DNA from: Tidjanibacter massiliensis
GTDB taxonomy: Bacteria > Bacteroidota > Bacteroidia > Bacteroidales > Rikenellaceae
Assembly (NCBI RefSeq): GCF_900104605.1
Contig: NZ_LT629960.1
Coordinates: 1,426,001 to 1,490,000 of the forward strand
DNA: 64,000 nucleotides
Direction: 5' to 3'
A program made the translations under genes and the position numbers. This document shows positions 37,236 through 45,734 of this stretch, piece after piece; the first letter of the stretch is position 1; each line of letters opens with the position of its first letter. The notes beneath the pieces were generated by a model. It was not told where the DNA came from, ran no database searches, and was given only the letters and a program-made list of their open reading frames with translations.

Positions 37236-38006
37236 ATGAGAACGACAGAAGAACTGAAAGAGATAACGGCTTTCATTGCGGAATATGCGACATGCCTGCT
37301 CGGTTCGGGGGTACACACTTCGCGCGTGCTGCGCAACTCGTCGCGCATAGGGGAAGCCTTCGGGCTGCGGATACACATGACGACACTCTCCAAGACCATC
37401 GTTCTCACCGTATTCGACGACTCGGGTACAGGCAGCGCAAACACCGAGGTGCTCTCCATTCCGACACTTCCCATCTCTTTCGAGTACAACTCCGAACTCA
37501 GCGCCCTGAGCTGGGAGGCCTACGACAACCGCATGCCGCTTGCAGAGCTCAGGGAACGGTACCGGGAAATCATCTCGCGTCCGAAGATGTCGCCCCGCCT
37601 GATACTCCTGCTGGTCGGTCTGGCCAACGGCGCATTCTGCAGGCTGTTCGGCGGGTCGTGGGGCGCCGTAGCCACGGTGATACTGGCCACGCTGCTGGGC
37701 ATATTCATCCGCCAGCAGATGCAGAAGCGCCACTACAACCACTTCATCGTCTTCATGGTATCGGCTTTCTCCGCCTCCATGTTCGCCTCTCTGACCCTCA
37801 TTCCCGGATGGACGCCCGACATCGCCATCGGTACGAGCGTCCTGTTCCTCATACCGGGCGTCCCGCTCATCAACGGCATCATCGACATCCTCGAAGGGCA
37901 CACGGTCACGGGAACCTCGCGGCTCATACAGGCCACGCTGCTGGTCATCTGCATAGCGACCGGGCTCGCAGTGCCCCTGCTGTTATTCATGAAGAACCTG
38001 CTATGA
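37236..38006 (+). CDS. Threonine/serine exporter, ThrE N-terminal half (YjjP-like)
   Basis: This 256-residue protein has a soluble N-terminal part (about 1-115, with CLLGSGVHTSRVLRNS resembling the catalytic-like motif of ThrE) and five hydrophobic helices. It corresponds to the N-terminal half of ThrE, or to YjjP of the two-component YjjPB exporter, which exports threonine/serine or succinate. Its stop overlaps the second subunit's start (ATGA), so the two are translated together. Substrate is inference only. Confidence 0.88.
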   Translation: MRTTEELKEITAFIAEYATCLLGSGVHTSRVLRNSSRIGEAFGLRIHMTTLSKTIVLTVFDDSGTGSANTEVLSIPTLPISFEYNSELSALSWEAYDNRMPLAELRERYREIISRPKMSPRLILLLVGLANGAFCRLFGGSWGAVATVILATLLGIFIRQQMQKRHYNHFIVFMVSAFSASMFASLTLIPGWTPDIAIGTSVLFLIPGVPLINGIIDILEGHTVTGTSRLIQATLLVICIATGLAVPLLLFMKNLL

Positions 38007-38527
38007 TAACGGATATCATTACGGACGGCCTGCTGGCGGCGATAGCGGCAGTAGGCTTCGGGGCCATCTCCTACCCGCCCCGGAAAGCATTCAAATACAT
38101 AGCCATACTGGCGGCAGCCGGCCATGCGCTGCGCTACACGCTGATGAATTACGCCGGTATGGACATCGCCTCCTCGTCGTTCTGCGCCTCGCTGGCCATC
38201 GGCCTGCTGGCATTATGGTTCGGACGCCTGTCGCACTGTCCGCTGACGGTGCTCTACATTCCGGCCCTGCTGCCCATGATACCGGGAATGTATGCCTACA
38301 AGAGCGTCTATGCACTCGTCAAACTCATGCAGAACCTCGGCGACTACACCATGTCGGACATCTACATCAACCAGTTCTTCGTCAATGCGACGGTGACGGT
38401 CAGCGTCGTTTTCCTGCTTGCGGGCGGAGCCACGCTGGTGATTTTCCTCTTCCCGAAAAAGGCCTACTCCATGACGCGCCGGAAAACATGGACTTCACCG
38501 AGGCGGGAATCGCCTTCACCGAAGTAA
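38003..38527 (+). CDS. Threonine/serine exporter, ThrE C-terminal half (YjjB-like)
   Basis: This 174-residue membrane protein with five hydrophobic segments corresponds to the ThrE_2/YjjB domain (SYPPRKAFKYIAILAAAGHA, PALLPMIPGMYAYKS). It requires the upstream subunit to form a transporter. The ATG lies inside the ATGA overlap. The last 20 residues are polar and proline-rich. A 23-bp hairpin follows 12 bases after the stop. Confidence 0.88.
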   Translation: MITDIITDGLLAAIAAVGFGAISYPPRKAFKYIAILAAAGHALRYTLMNYAGMDIASSSFCASLAIGLLALWFGRLSHCPLTVLYIPALLPMIPGMYAYKSVYALVKLMQNLGDYTMSDIYINQFFVNATVTVSVVFLLAGGATLVIFLFPKKAYSMTRRKTWTSPRRESPSPK

Positions 38528-38539
38528 CGGAAGGCACGG

Positions 38540-38589
38540 TACGACCATGCAGCAGGGGCACCGCTTGGTGCCCCTGCTGCATGGTCGTA
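38540..38589. terminator. Perfect 23-bp hairpin between convergent genes
   Basis: An uninterrupted 23-bp inverted repeat with a four-base loop (GCTT) fills the short gap between the ThrE-like gene and ahcY. It has no T run on either strand but probably ends both transcripts. Confidence 0.75.
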
Positions 38590-38599
38590 TCTCCGATTA

Positions 38600-40018
38600 C
38601 TAATAACGGTAAATCTCCGACTTGTACGGGCCGTCCGGACTGACACCGATGTAGGCTGCCTGTTCGGGCGTAAGACGCGTGAGGTGTACGCCGAGCTGTT
38701 CGAGATGGAGGCGGGCCACCTCTTCGTCGAGGTGCTTGGGCAGACAGCGAACACCCGGCACGGGATTCTCCCGCCCGGCCCAAAGTTCCATCTGGGCGAG
38801 CGCCTGGTTGGTAAACGAATTGCTCATCACGAACGACGGATGGCCCGTAGCGCATCCCAGATTCACGAGGCGTCCCTCGGCCAGGACGAAAATCGCATGT
38901 CCGTCCGGGAAGGTATATTTGTCCACCTGCGGTTTGACGACGCTCTTGGCCACCGCCCTGTCACCGTCGAGCCGCGCCATCTGTATCTCGTTGTCGAAGT
39001 GGCCGATATTGCACACGATGGCCTGGTCGCGCATGCCGTACATGTGTTCGAGGGTGATGATATCGCGGTTGCCGGTACAGGTCACGAAGATGTTGCCCTC
39101 CGCGAGCGCCTCCTCGACAGTCTTCACCTCATATCCCTCCATGGCCGCCTGCAGGGCGCATATCGGGTCTATCTCGGTCACGATTACCCGTGCGCCGTAG
39201 GAACGCATGCTCGCGGCACACCCCTTGCCCACATCGCCGTAACCGCACACGACGACCACCTTGCCGGCAATCATCACGTCCGTAGCCCGCTTGATGCCAT
39301 CGGCCAGCGACTCGCGGCAGCCGTACAGGTTGTCGAATTTGCTTTTGGTTACCGAATCGTTCACGTTGATGGCCGGAACCATCAGCTCGCCCCGTTCCTG
39401 CATCTGATAGAGGCGGTGCACCCCGGTCGTCGTCTCCTCCGAAACGCCCTTCCACTCCGCCACAAGACGGTGCCATTTCGTACTGTCCTCGGACAGACAC
39501 CGGCGCAACGTCTCCACGATAACCGCCTCTTCATGCGAGGCAGGTTCGCCGTCGAGCGACGCGGCATCGCACTCGGCCGCGAATCCCTTATGAATCAACA
39601 GCGTCGCATCGCCGCCGTCATCCACGATGAGATGGGGACCTGCACCGCCCGGAAAGGTCAGCGCCATGGCCGTGCACCACCAATACTCTTCGAGGCTCTC
39701 CCCCTTCCATGCGAAGACGGGAATGCCCCGCTCGGCGATGGCCGCCGCGGCATGGTCCTGCGTGGAGAAGATGTTGCAGCTACACCAGCGCACATCGGCA
39801 CCGAGCTCGACCAGCGTCTCAATCAGCACCGCGGTCTGTATGGTCATGTGGAGCGACCCCATGACACGGGCGCCGGCCAACGGCTTTTGCGGAGCATACT
39901 TGCGCCGGACGGCCATCAGCCCCGGCATCTCCTTCTCCGCTATCTCTATCTCTCTCCTGCCCCAACCGGCCAGTGACATATCAGCCACCCGATAGGGTAT
40001 CGACTTATCCAAGAACAT
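38600..40018 (-). CDS. ahcY: S-adenosylhomocysteine hydrolase
   Basis: The 472-residue NAD-dependent enzyme splits S-adenosylhomocysteine into adenosine and homocysteine, removing the inhibitory product of methyltransferases. The NAD-binding loop [10 protein letters not shown], the substrate region [14 protein letters not shown] and the C-terminal [10 protein letters not shown] (with the cofactor-contacting Lys/Tyr) are intact. Length is standard. No SAM or SAH riboswitch-like structure is evident in the 122-base AT-rich leader. Confidence 0.97.
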   Translation of the reverse strand: MFLDKSIPYRVADMSLAGWGRREIEIAEKEMPGLMAVRRKYAPQKPLAGARVMGSLHMTIQTAVLIETLVELGADVRWCSCNIFSTQDHAAAAIAERGIPVFAWKGESLEEYWWCTAMALTFPGGAGPHLIVDDGGDATLLIHKGFAAECDAASLDGEPASHEEAVIVETLRRCLSEDSTKWHRLVAEWKGVSEETTTGVHRLYQMQERGELMVPAINVNDSVTKSKFDNLYGCRESLADGIKRATDVMIAGKVVVVCGYGDVGKGCAASMRSYGARVIVTEIDPICALQAAMEGYEVKTVEEALAEGNIFVTCTGNRDIITLEHMYGMRDQAIVCNIGHFDNEIQMARLDGDRAVAKSVVKPQVDKYTFPDGHAIFVLAEGRLVNLGCATGHPSFVMSNSFTNQALAQMELWAGRENPVPGVRCLPKHLDEEVARLHLEQLGVHLTRLTPEQAAYIGVSPDGPYKSEIYRY

Positions 40019-40140
40019 TCTATCTTTATTTTTTAATATTTTTAATATATACCTACCATCTAATAAAATACACGCATAACAACGTCTTAATTATACAATA
40101 AACATCAAAATGCGCCCAACCAACAAATCGATATCCGCAA

Positions 40141-40521
40141 TCAAAGCCCTACATTATTAAAATATTTCACAACAGCCAGTCGGTCATCGGCCAACTGCCG
40201 ACGCAACTCGTCGAGGCCGGCGAAACGGCGTTCGGGTCTGATATAACCGAGCAGGAATATCGCCACCGGTTCACCGTAAATATCGCCGTCGAAACCGAAC
40301 AGGTTGGCCTCCGCGAAACGGCCTGCACCGTCGCCTACCGTAGGCCTCGTCCCTATATTGACCATGGCCCGGTAAAGTGCCCCGCCCACGCGTACCTCCG
40401 CCGCATAGACTCCGTCCTGCACGGGCATCTCCGCCGCGACGGGAATATTGGCGGTAGGAAAACCGAGCTTGCGCCCGATGCTGTTGCCGCGCACCACCTT
40501 GCCTCTTATCTTGTGTACCAT
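40141..40521 (-). CDS. Standalone riboflavin kinase domain
   Basis: This 126-residue protein matches only the C-terminal flavokinase domain of bifunctional RibF: GRKLGFPTANI at about residues 17-27, NIGTRPTVG, then FDGDIYGEPVAIFLLGYIRPE. The N-terminal FMN adenylyltransferase (nucleotidyltransferase) domain is missing, and the sequence upstream of the ATG at 40521 is non-coding, so it is not a local frameshift. It should make FMN from riboflavin. FAD synthesis would need a separate enzyme, or a full-length RibF elsewhere. It lies 122 bases upstream of ahcY on the same strand, across an AT-rich gap. Confidence 0.85.
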   Translation of the reverse strand: MVHKIRGKVVRGNSIGRKLGFPTANIPVAAEMPVQDGVYAAEVRVGGALYRAMVNIGTRPTVGDGAGRFAEANLFGFDGDIYGEPVAIFLLGYIRPERRFAGLDELRRQLADDRLAVVKYFNNVGL

Positions 40522-40541
40522 ACCAAAAATCTTTTACGCAA

Positions 40542-40549
40542 CAAAGTTA
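40542..40549 (-). promoter_or_regulatory. -7 element for riboflavin kinase gene
   Basis: Reads TAACTTTG on the minus strand, about 20 bases before the ATG at 40521. No clear -33. Confidence 0.5.
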
Positions 40550-40593
40550 TGAAAATATGACACGCATCACGCCCCCCGAAACGGCTTTTCGTT

Positions 40594-40625
40594 CTTGCCC
40601 GGCAACGCCGGCTTCGCTATCTTTG
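40594..40625 (+). promoter_or_regulatory. Promoter of double-DTG protease gene
   Basis: CTTG, 20 bases, TATCTTTG. The leader to the ATG at 40663 would be about 33 bases. Confidence 0.7.
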
Positions 40626-40662
40626 CGAAGATGCGTTCCGTCCCGCACACGGACAGAACCTA

Positions 40663-41997
40663 ATGAATCGCCGCCATATGAAATACACACTCTCTTTCTT
40701 GCTGTTTCTGCTTGCCGCCGCGACAGTCACCGTACCGGCCGCGGGACAGCATGCCGATGCACGAATCGGCGCACTGCTGAACTCCGGCGACTATTTCACC
40801 CTGCGTGAAGTGCTGCCCCGACAGGCAGACAGCATCGTGTCGCCCGTCGTGCGCGGGATGGCCGAAACACTGGTCGGCACCTTCTTCAACCGGCCGGCCG
40901 ATGCCCTCGCAGCCGTATCGGAACTGTTGGAGACATACGGCGACGAACTCGGGCCTGACAATGCGACGAGCATGGTCTTCATGGCCCTGCTCGACCTCTT
41001 CATGCTCGACCGGTACACTGCTGCGGCGGAACTCACGGACGACTTCATTGCCGATACAGACGGCAGTCTGCCTGACGAACTGCTTTTTAGCCTCGAATTT
41101 TTCCGGCGCACGGGGCACGCCCTGGCCGGACGTCCGGCCCCAGAGCTCGTCATGCCCGAAGGCGGCACCTGCGTATCCTACCGGCTCGACAGCGTAGGCC
41201 GCGGCCGCATCATGACCGTACCGGTACACATCGGGGGCAACGTCCGCGATTTCGTCTTCGATACGGGCGCAGCACAGTTCAACTTCGTCTCCGAAAGGTT
41301 CGCCCGCGAGAACGGAATACGGATGATTGCCGACTCGATTCCCGTCGCGGGTATCGGCCGGGGGTGGGTCGGACTCGGCGTGGCCGACAGCCTCGCCGTG
41401 GGCGGTATCGTGATGCGAAACCCCGTTTTTCTGATATCTCCGCCCGACCAGGCGACGGACACCATCGAGGTCATCAGCGCGGTGCTCGGCAACGCCTTCA
41501 TGCGCAAGGCGGAGCGCTTCACCATCGACAACCGCACACGGCACATCGTCTTTCCTGCCGAACGGACGCTGCACGCGGACGGAACGGAAAGGATGGCGAA
41601 CATGATGCTGAACAGCTTCCAGCCCTACGTCCGTATCCATGCGGACGGTATCCCCCTGCTGTTCCATTTCGATACGGGCAACGTGGCGACGACCCTCTAC
41701 CCCCCATATTACGAACTCTTTCGGGAACAGGTAGACTCTTGCGGCGTCGAAGATACGGTGCGCATCGGGGGATTCGCCGGTGTCGCCGAGAATGTATGCT
41801 ACCGGCTTCCCTCCGTGGAATTCACGCTGGAGGGCGTTCCTTTCACACTCCGCGACATCGACGTACTGCCATCCGGAAGCGCCGGTGCCACGGCCGGTTC
41901 GGAGGCCGGTTCGCTGGGCACGGATTTCGCGACCGCTTTCGACACACTGACGGTGGACTACACGAGCTGTACCGTCCGGGGAGAAAACGTCCCGTAA
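40663..41997 (+). CDS. Secreted retropepsin-like aspartic protease with two DTG domains
   Basis: The 444-residue exported protein has a signal peptide, starting either at 40663 (MNRRHMKYTL) or 40678. Residues 30-160 are helical with no clear family. Two aspartyl-protease half domains follow: FDTGAAQFNFVS with Asp200 and FDTGNVATTLYP with Asp337, each followed by hydrophobic-hydrophobic-glycine turns (VISAVLGNAF; GSLGTDF). Retropepsin halves normally dimerise; two in one chain could form a pepsin-like active site internally. Substrate and physiological role are unknown. It is transcribed alone from its own promoter. Confidence 0.8.
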   Translation: MNRRHMKYTLSFLLFLLAAATVTVPAAGQHADARIGALLNSGDYFTLREVLPRQADSIVSPVVRGMAETLVGTFFNRPADALAAVSELLETYGDELGPDNATSMVFMALLDLFMLDRYTAAAELTDDFIADTDGSLPDELLFSLEFFRRTGHALAGRPAPELVMPEGGTCVSYRLDSVGRGRIMTVPVHIGGNVRDFVFDTGAAQFNFVSERFARENGIRMIADSIPVAGIGRGWVGLGVADSLAVGGIVMRNPVFLISPPDQATDTIEVISAVLGNAFMRKAERFTIDNRTRHIVFPAERTLHADGTERMANMMLNSFQPYVRIHADGIPLLFHFDTGNVATTLYPPYYELFREQVDSCGVEDTVRIGGFAGVAENVCYRLPSVEFTLEGVPFTLRDIDVLPSGSAGATAGSEAGSLGTDFATAFDTLTVDYTSCTVRGENVP

Positions 41998-42130
41998 CGG
42001 CAACCGCCGCAACCGGGGACGGACGCTCCGCACGGGACAGCGACACCTTTCTCCGCCGGTATCGTTACGCGGGTTGCACGTTTTTTCGTAAATTGCGGCG
42101 TTTTCATCCACTACCAACCAATTTCCACCT

Positions 42131-42895
42131 ATGCAGGAGATAAACCACAAAAAGGGCAAGATATACTACTCCATGGGCGAAGTGGCGGAGATGTTCGACG
42201 TAAATCCTTCGCTGCTGCGCTACTGGGAACAGGAGTTCGACATTCTCAAACCGCACCGGAACAAAAAGGGGAACCGCCTCTTCACGCCGAAGGATGTGGA
42301 CAACATCCGCATCATCTACCATCTGCTCAAGGAGCGCAAGATGAAAATCGAGGTAGCCCGCAAGTACATCCGGGACTACCGCAAGGAGGTGGACCGCGAT
42401 GCGGAGATTACCGAACACCTGATGAACATCCGCGCCATTCTGCTCGAAATCAAACAGGACCTTGCCTACGGCGGGGCAGTGGTGGACGACGACTGCGACG
42501 AAGAGCCCGTGGCTGTCCCTCAGCAATCCGGACGGGAAACCGTCGGAAAGGGGGACGAAGCGGGAGAAACGGACACCGGGACGAAAACAGGAACGGCCGC
42601 AGCGGCCGACCGTGCTCCCGAATCTGCCGCGCAGCCGACCGGGGAGACCCGGGAGAGAGCGGAGAGAGCGGAGAGACCGGCCCCTGCCACGGCGGATACC
42701 AGGCCGCCCTTCGAGGAACAGGTACTCTTCGAGGTGGCCGTTCCGCTGGAACTGATGCAGGCGGGAAGAACGGCCGACGACGACGGGTTCGAATCGGCCC
42801 GTGCCGCCTTCGCCGGCGAAACTGCCGGCGAGGAGACCCCGCAGGAAGAGGAGCCTAAACCGAGGGTACAGGCCATTGAACAGACCCTGTTCTGA
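42131..42895 (+). CDS. MerR-family transcriptional regulator with long acidic tail
   Basis: This 254-residue protein has a MerR winged-helix DNA-binding domain in residues 10-80 (KIYYSMGEVAEMFDVNPSLLRYWE, then GNRLFTPKDVDNIRII) and a helical dimerisation stretch to about 115. From about 120 the sequence is low-complexity, rich in Glu, Ala, Pro and Thr, and disordered. There is no effector-binding cysteine or ligand domain. The same DNA-binding domain is common in Bacteroidota genomes, usually with a short tail. The target genes are not evident; the following gene is Nif3, 87 bases on. Confidence 0.85.
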   Translation: MQEINHKKGKIYYSMGEVAEMFDVNPSLLRYWEQEFDILKPHRNKKGNRLFTPKDVDNIRIIYHLLKERKMKIEVARKYIRDYRKEVDRDAEITEHLMNIRAILLEIKQDLAYGGAVVDDDCDEEPVAVPQQSGRETVGKGDEAGETDTGTKTGTAAAADRAPESAAQPTGETRERAERAERPAPATADTRPPFEEQVLFEVAVPLELMQAGRTADDDGFESARAAFAGETAGEETPQEEEPKPRVQAIEQTLF

Positions 42896-42982
42896 CACCG
42901 GGACTGCGGGCAGGACTGCCCGCACCGGGCAAAGGCGTACGACGCTTCCGACCGAATTTTATTCCGACAATCCGAACCGACA

Positions 42983-43771
42983 ATGAAAGTAAAAGAGATA
43001 ACAGCCATTCTGGAAGAGGCCGCCCCGCTCTTCCTTCAGGAGAGTTACGACAATTCGGGGCTCCTCGTGGGCGACCCCGAAGCGGAAATCGACAGCGCCC
43101 TGATTTGCGTGGATGCGACCGAAAGTGTCGTTGCCGAAGCCGCCGAAGTGGGAGCGGGCCTCGTCCTCTCCCACCACCCGGTCATTTTCCATCCGCTGAA
43201 ACGCCTCACCGGTGGCAGCTACATCGAACGCACGGTGGCCGAAGCCGTACGCCGCGGCATCGCGCTCTACGCCTGCCACACCAACCTCGACAGCGCCCCG
43301 GAGGGCATGAGCCGGATGTTGGGCAATCTTCTGGGGCTGCGGAACGTTATACTTCTCGAACCCACCGCCACGGAGATGCCCGGTTCGGGATTCGGAATCG
43401 TCGGCGAACCGGAACACGTGCTGCCGACGGAGGAGTTCCTGCGGACTGTACGCGACAGGCTCTCTCTCAGGTGCATAAGGTACAGCGGCATCACGCGGCC
43501 GACGGTTCGGCGCGCAGCCCTCTGCACCGGAGCCGGAGCCTCCATGATGTCCGCCGCCAAACGGGCGGGAGCCGACGTCTACCTCTCGGCGGATTTCAAA
43601 TACAACGACTTCCTCGATGCCGACCGCGAACTCGTGATTGCAGACATCGGACATTTTGAAAGCGAATATTGCGCCATCGACCTTATCTATGAAATTATTA
43701 GAAAAAAAATGCCTACTTTTGCACTTCATAAGAGCATGCGGTCGGTCAATCCGGTGAACTATTTGACATAA
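42983..43771 (+). CDS. Nif3-like dinuclear metal-centre protein
   Basis: This 262-residue member of the Nif3/YbgI (GTP cyclohydrolase I type 2) family forms hexameric toroids with a two-metal site. Metal ligands are visible in LVLSHHPVIFHP, ACHTNLDSA and the C-terminal GHFESE. It is the short form without the PII-like insert that makes many Bacteroidetes members about 360 residues long. The enzymatic role of the family is unsettled. It precedes the zinc-ribbon coiled-coil gene by 20 bases, a very common pairing in Bacteroidota. Confidence 0.92.
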   Translation: MKVKEITAILEEAAPLFLQESYDNSGLLVGDPEAEIDSALICVDATESVVAEAAEVGAGLVLSHHPVIFHPLKRLTGGSYIERTVAEAVRRGIALYACHTNLDSAPEGMSRMLGNLLGLRNVILLEPTATEMPGSGFGIVGEPEHVLPTEEFLRTVRDRLSLRCIRYSGITRPTVRRAALCTGAGASMMSAAKRAGADVYLSADFKYNDFLDADRELVIADIGHFESEYCAIDLIYEIIRKKMPTFALHKSMRSVNPVNYLT

Positions 43772-43791
43772 AGCATATAACGACAAAACAT

Positions 43792-44562
43792 ATGGCAACA
43801 AGCAGAAGGACGGCAGACACTGTCGATTATTCGATGCAGGAGAAGATAATGGCGCTCTACGACCTCCAGAAAATCGACTCCAAAATAGACGAGATAAACA
43901 AGATAAAGGGGGTGCTCCCGACCGAGGTACAGGACCTCGAAGACGAAGTGGCAGGACTCCAGACGCGCATAGACAATATCAAGAGCGGAATTGACGAACT
44001 CAACCTGCAGGTCAAACAGTCCAAGGAGGACACCGAACAGGCGAAGATACAGATAGCCAAATACAACGAACAGCAGAAGAACGTCCGCAACAACCGCGAA
44101 TTCGATGCCATCAGCAAGGAAATAGAGTATCAGGAACTCCAGATACAGCTCAACGACAAGCACATCAAGGAGTACACCGCGGAGATAAAGGTCAAGAAGA
44201 AACAGACCGAAGATGCCGCCGCCGTCCTCGAAGAGCGGAAAATAGACCTCGAAGCGAAACGTTCCGAACTCGAAAGCATCGACATGGAGACGGCCGATGA
44301 AATGGCACGCCTGCGCGAAGAAGAGACACGGGCGAGGGCCAAGATAGACGAACGGCTGCTTTCGGCCTATTCCCGCATCCGCTCCAACGTCCGCAACGGA
44401 CTGGCCGTCGTTACCGTAAAGCGGGATGCCTGCGGAGGCTGTTTCAACCGGATACCGCCGCAGCGGCAGTTCGAAATCAGGCAGAACAAGAAAATCATCG
44501 TATGCGAATACTGCGGCCGTATCCTCGTTTCCGACGAGCTCGACCACGAAGAGGAGGCGTAG
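43792..44562 (+). CDS. Coiled-coil protein with C4 zinc ribbon
   Basis: The 256-residue protein is a long antiparallel coiled coil (residues 15-195) followed by a zinc ribbon with CGGCF and CEYCGR, the C4-type (zf-RING_7) family. It resembles CT398/HP0958-type proteins, which bind nucleic acids or assembly factors of the flagellar/type III or sigma-54 systems in other phyla, but no such partner is present here. Function in Bacteroidota is unknown. Its likely cotranscription with nif3 is conserved. A -7-like TACTTTTG at 43714-43721 inside nif3 could be an internal promoter. Confidence 0.88.
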   Translation: MATSRRTADTVDYSMQEKIMALYDLQKIDSKIDEINKIKGVLPTEVQDLEDEVAGLQTRIDNIKSGIDELNLQVKQSKEDTEQAKIQIAKYNEQQKNVRNNREFDAISKEIEYQELQIQLNDKHIKEYTAEIKVKKKQTEDAAAVLEERKIDLEAKRSELESIDMETADEMARLREEETRARAKIDERLLSAYSRIRSNVRNGLAVVTVKRDACGGCFNRIPPQRQFEIRQNKKIIVCEYCGRILVSDELDHEEEA

Positions 44563-44585
44563 ACCGTCCGCGCGACAGCAGAAAG

Positions 44586-44628
44586 ACGAGAACCGGAGCA
44601 CCCCAATGTAGGGTGCTCCGGTTCTCGT
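44586..44628 (+). terminator. Terminator after zinc-ribbon gene
   Basis: An 18-bp perfect stem (ACGAGAACCGGAGCACCC and its complement) with a seven-base loop, 24 bases after the stop codon. Confidence 0.82.
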
Positions 44629-44798
44629 TTCGGCCGCTTCCGCTCCCGGCCTCCTGCTCTTCCGGGCAGCGTACATCCGCCATCCCACGGCAACCGGAAA
44701 CCGGAAAACCCTGCCGGACAAAATCCCGCACCCGGAGACGAAACGGCCCGAAGCGTCACAAATCCGCAGCTCCGACCGACAAACTCGCATTAATTTAT

Positions 44799-44806
44799 TA
44801 CTTTTG
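44799..44806 (+). promoter_or_regulatory. -7 element for M23-like gene
   Basis: TACTTTTG, 18 bases before the ATG at 44825. No recognisable -33. Confidence 0.5.
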
Positions 44807-44824
44807 TAAAGCAATCACCGCCAC

Positions 44825-45727
44825 ATGGGCAAACAGAAAAACGACAACAAGATACGCACCGGCCTCGGCTACCTGCTGAGAAACTTCACCAAGAAACACC
44901 GGGTGAGCGTCCGCGACCGGGAGCTCGAACGGGAGGTATGGTACATGTATATCAGTCCCATGCGGATGGTATTGGCCGTACTCGGCGTGCTGCTGGTCAT
45001 GTTCGCCGTCGTGGTGACGGCCGTAGTGTACACACCGATACTCGATACATTGCCCGGCTATCCGGGTAAAAAGGCCCGGGAGATACTCCTCGCCAACATC
45101 GAGCGGATAGACTCGCTCGAATACAGCCTGCGCATCATGCAGGCATACAGCGATAACGTGGCGCTCATCATGGAAGGGAAGACGCCGCTGGCCGACCGAC
45201 CGACCGACCGGGACGATACGCCGGCATCGGAAAAGGCGCTCGTTCCGCCCTCCGCGGCCGATTCGCTCCTGCGGGCACAACTGGAAGGCGACGGACGGTT
45301 CGCTCTGGTAAATGCCACAGTCACCCCCTCCGGAGCAGTCGTCCGGCGCATGGAGTTCATCGCCCCCGTGAAAGGGGAGGTCATCTCGCGGTTTGACCCG
45401 GGACGCAACATGTTCGGTACGGGCATCGTACCCGACGGAGCGCAACAGGTCGTTGCGGCGCAGGCCGGCACGGTGGTGATGAGCCAGTGGACACCCGAAG
45501 ACGGCAACACGATACAGATACAGCACGGCGACAACTACCTGTCGTTCTACAAGCATAACTCCCAACTGCTCAAGCGGGTCGGCGACCGTGTCGAGACGGG
45601 AGAGGTCATCGGCTACGTGGAACCGGGCGTCGTGGACAACGCCACCCGCCCCTCCGGCGAGTTCATCTTCGAGCTGTGGGCCGACGGCCACCCGGCAGAC
45701 CCGGAGAAATATGTGATATTCCAATAG
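44825..45727 (+). CDS. Membrane-anchored M23/LytM-like protein, catalytically degenerate
   Basis: This 300-residue protein has one transmembrane helix (about 47-68), a periplasmic linker and a LytM/M23 domain (about 180-300; FIAPVKGEVISRF, IQIQHGDNYLSFYKH, VETGEVIGYV). M23 endopeptidases cut peptidoglycan using an HxnD site and an HxH site. Here the first His and Asp are replaced (MFGTGIV) and the HxH is replaced (SGEFIFELW), so only the YKH histidine remains. A non-enzymatic role, like that of EnvC-type activators, is likely. dxr follows seven bases later. Confidence 0.85.
   Translation: MGKQKNDNKIRTGLGYLLRNFTKKHRVSVRDRELEREVWYMYISPMRMVLAVLGVLLVMFAVVVTAVVYTPILDTLPGYPGKKAREILLANIERIDSLEYSLRIMQAYSDNVALIMEGKTPLADRPTDRDDTPASEKALVPPSAADSLLRAQLEGDGRFALVNATVTPSGAVVRRMEFIAPVKGEVISRFDPGRNMFGTGIVPDGAQQVVAAQAGTVVMSQWTPEDGNTIQIQHGDNYLSFYKHNSQLLKRVGDRVETGEVIGYVEPGVVDNATRPSGEFIFELWADGHPADPEKYVIFQ
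45192..45210 (+). repeat. CCGA tetranucleotide repeat inside the M23-like gene
   Basis: Four tandem CCGA units plus CCG lie in the linker-coding part of the M23-like gene. A gain or loss of one unit would shift the frame. Confidence 0.8.
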
Positions 45728-45734
45728 CACGACC

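Noticed and set aside
40019-40140. Possible SAM or SAH riboswitch ahead of ahcY
   Set aside because: The stretch is AT-rich with no convincing paired stems or conserved core; I cannot support a riboswitch from the sequence.
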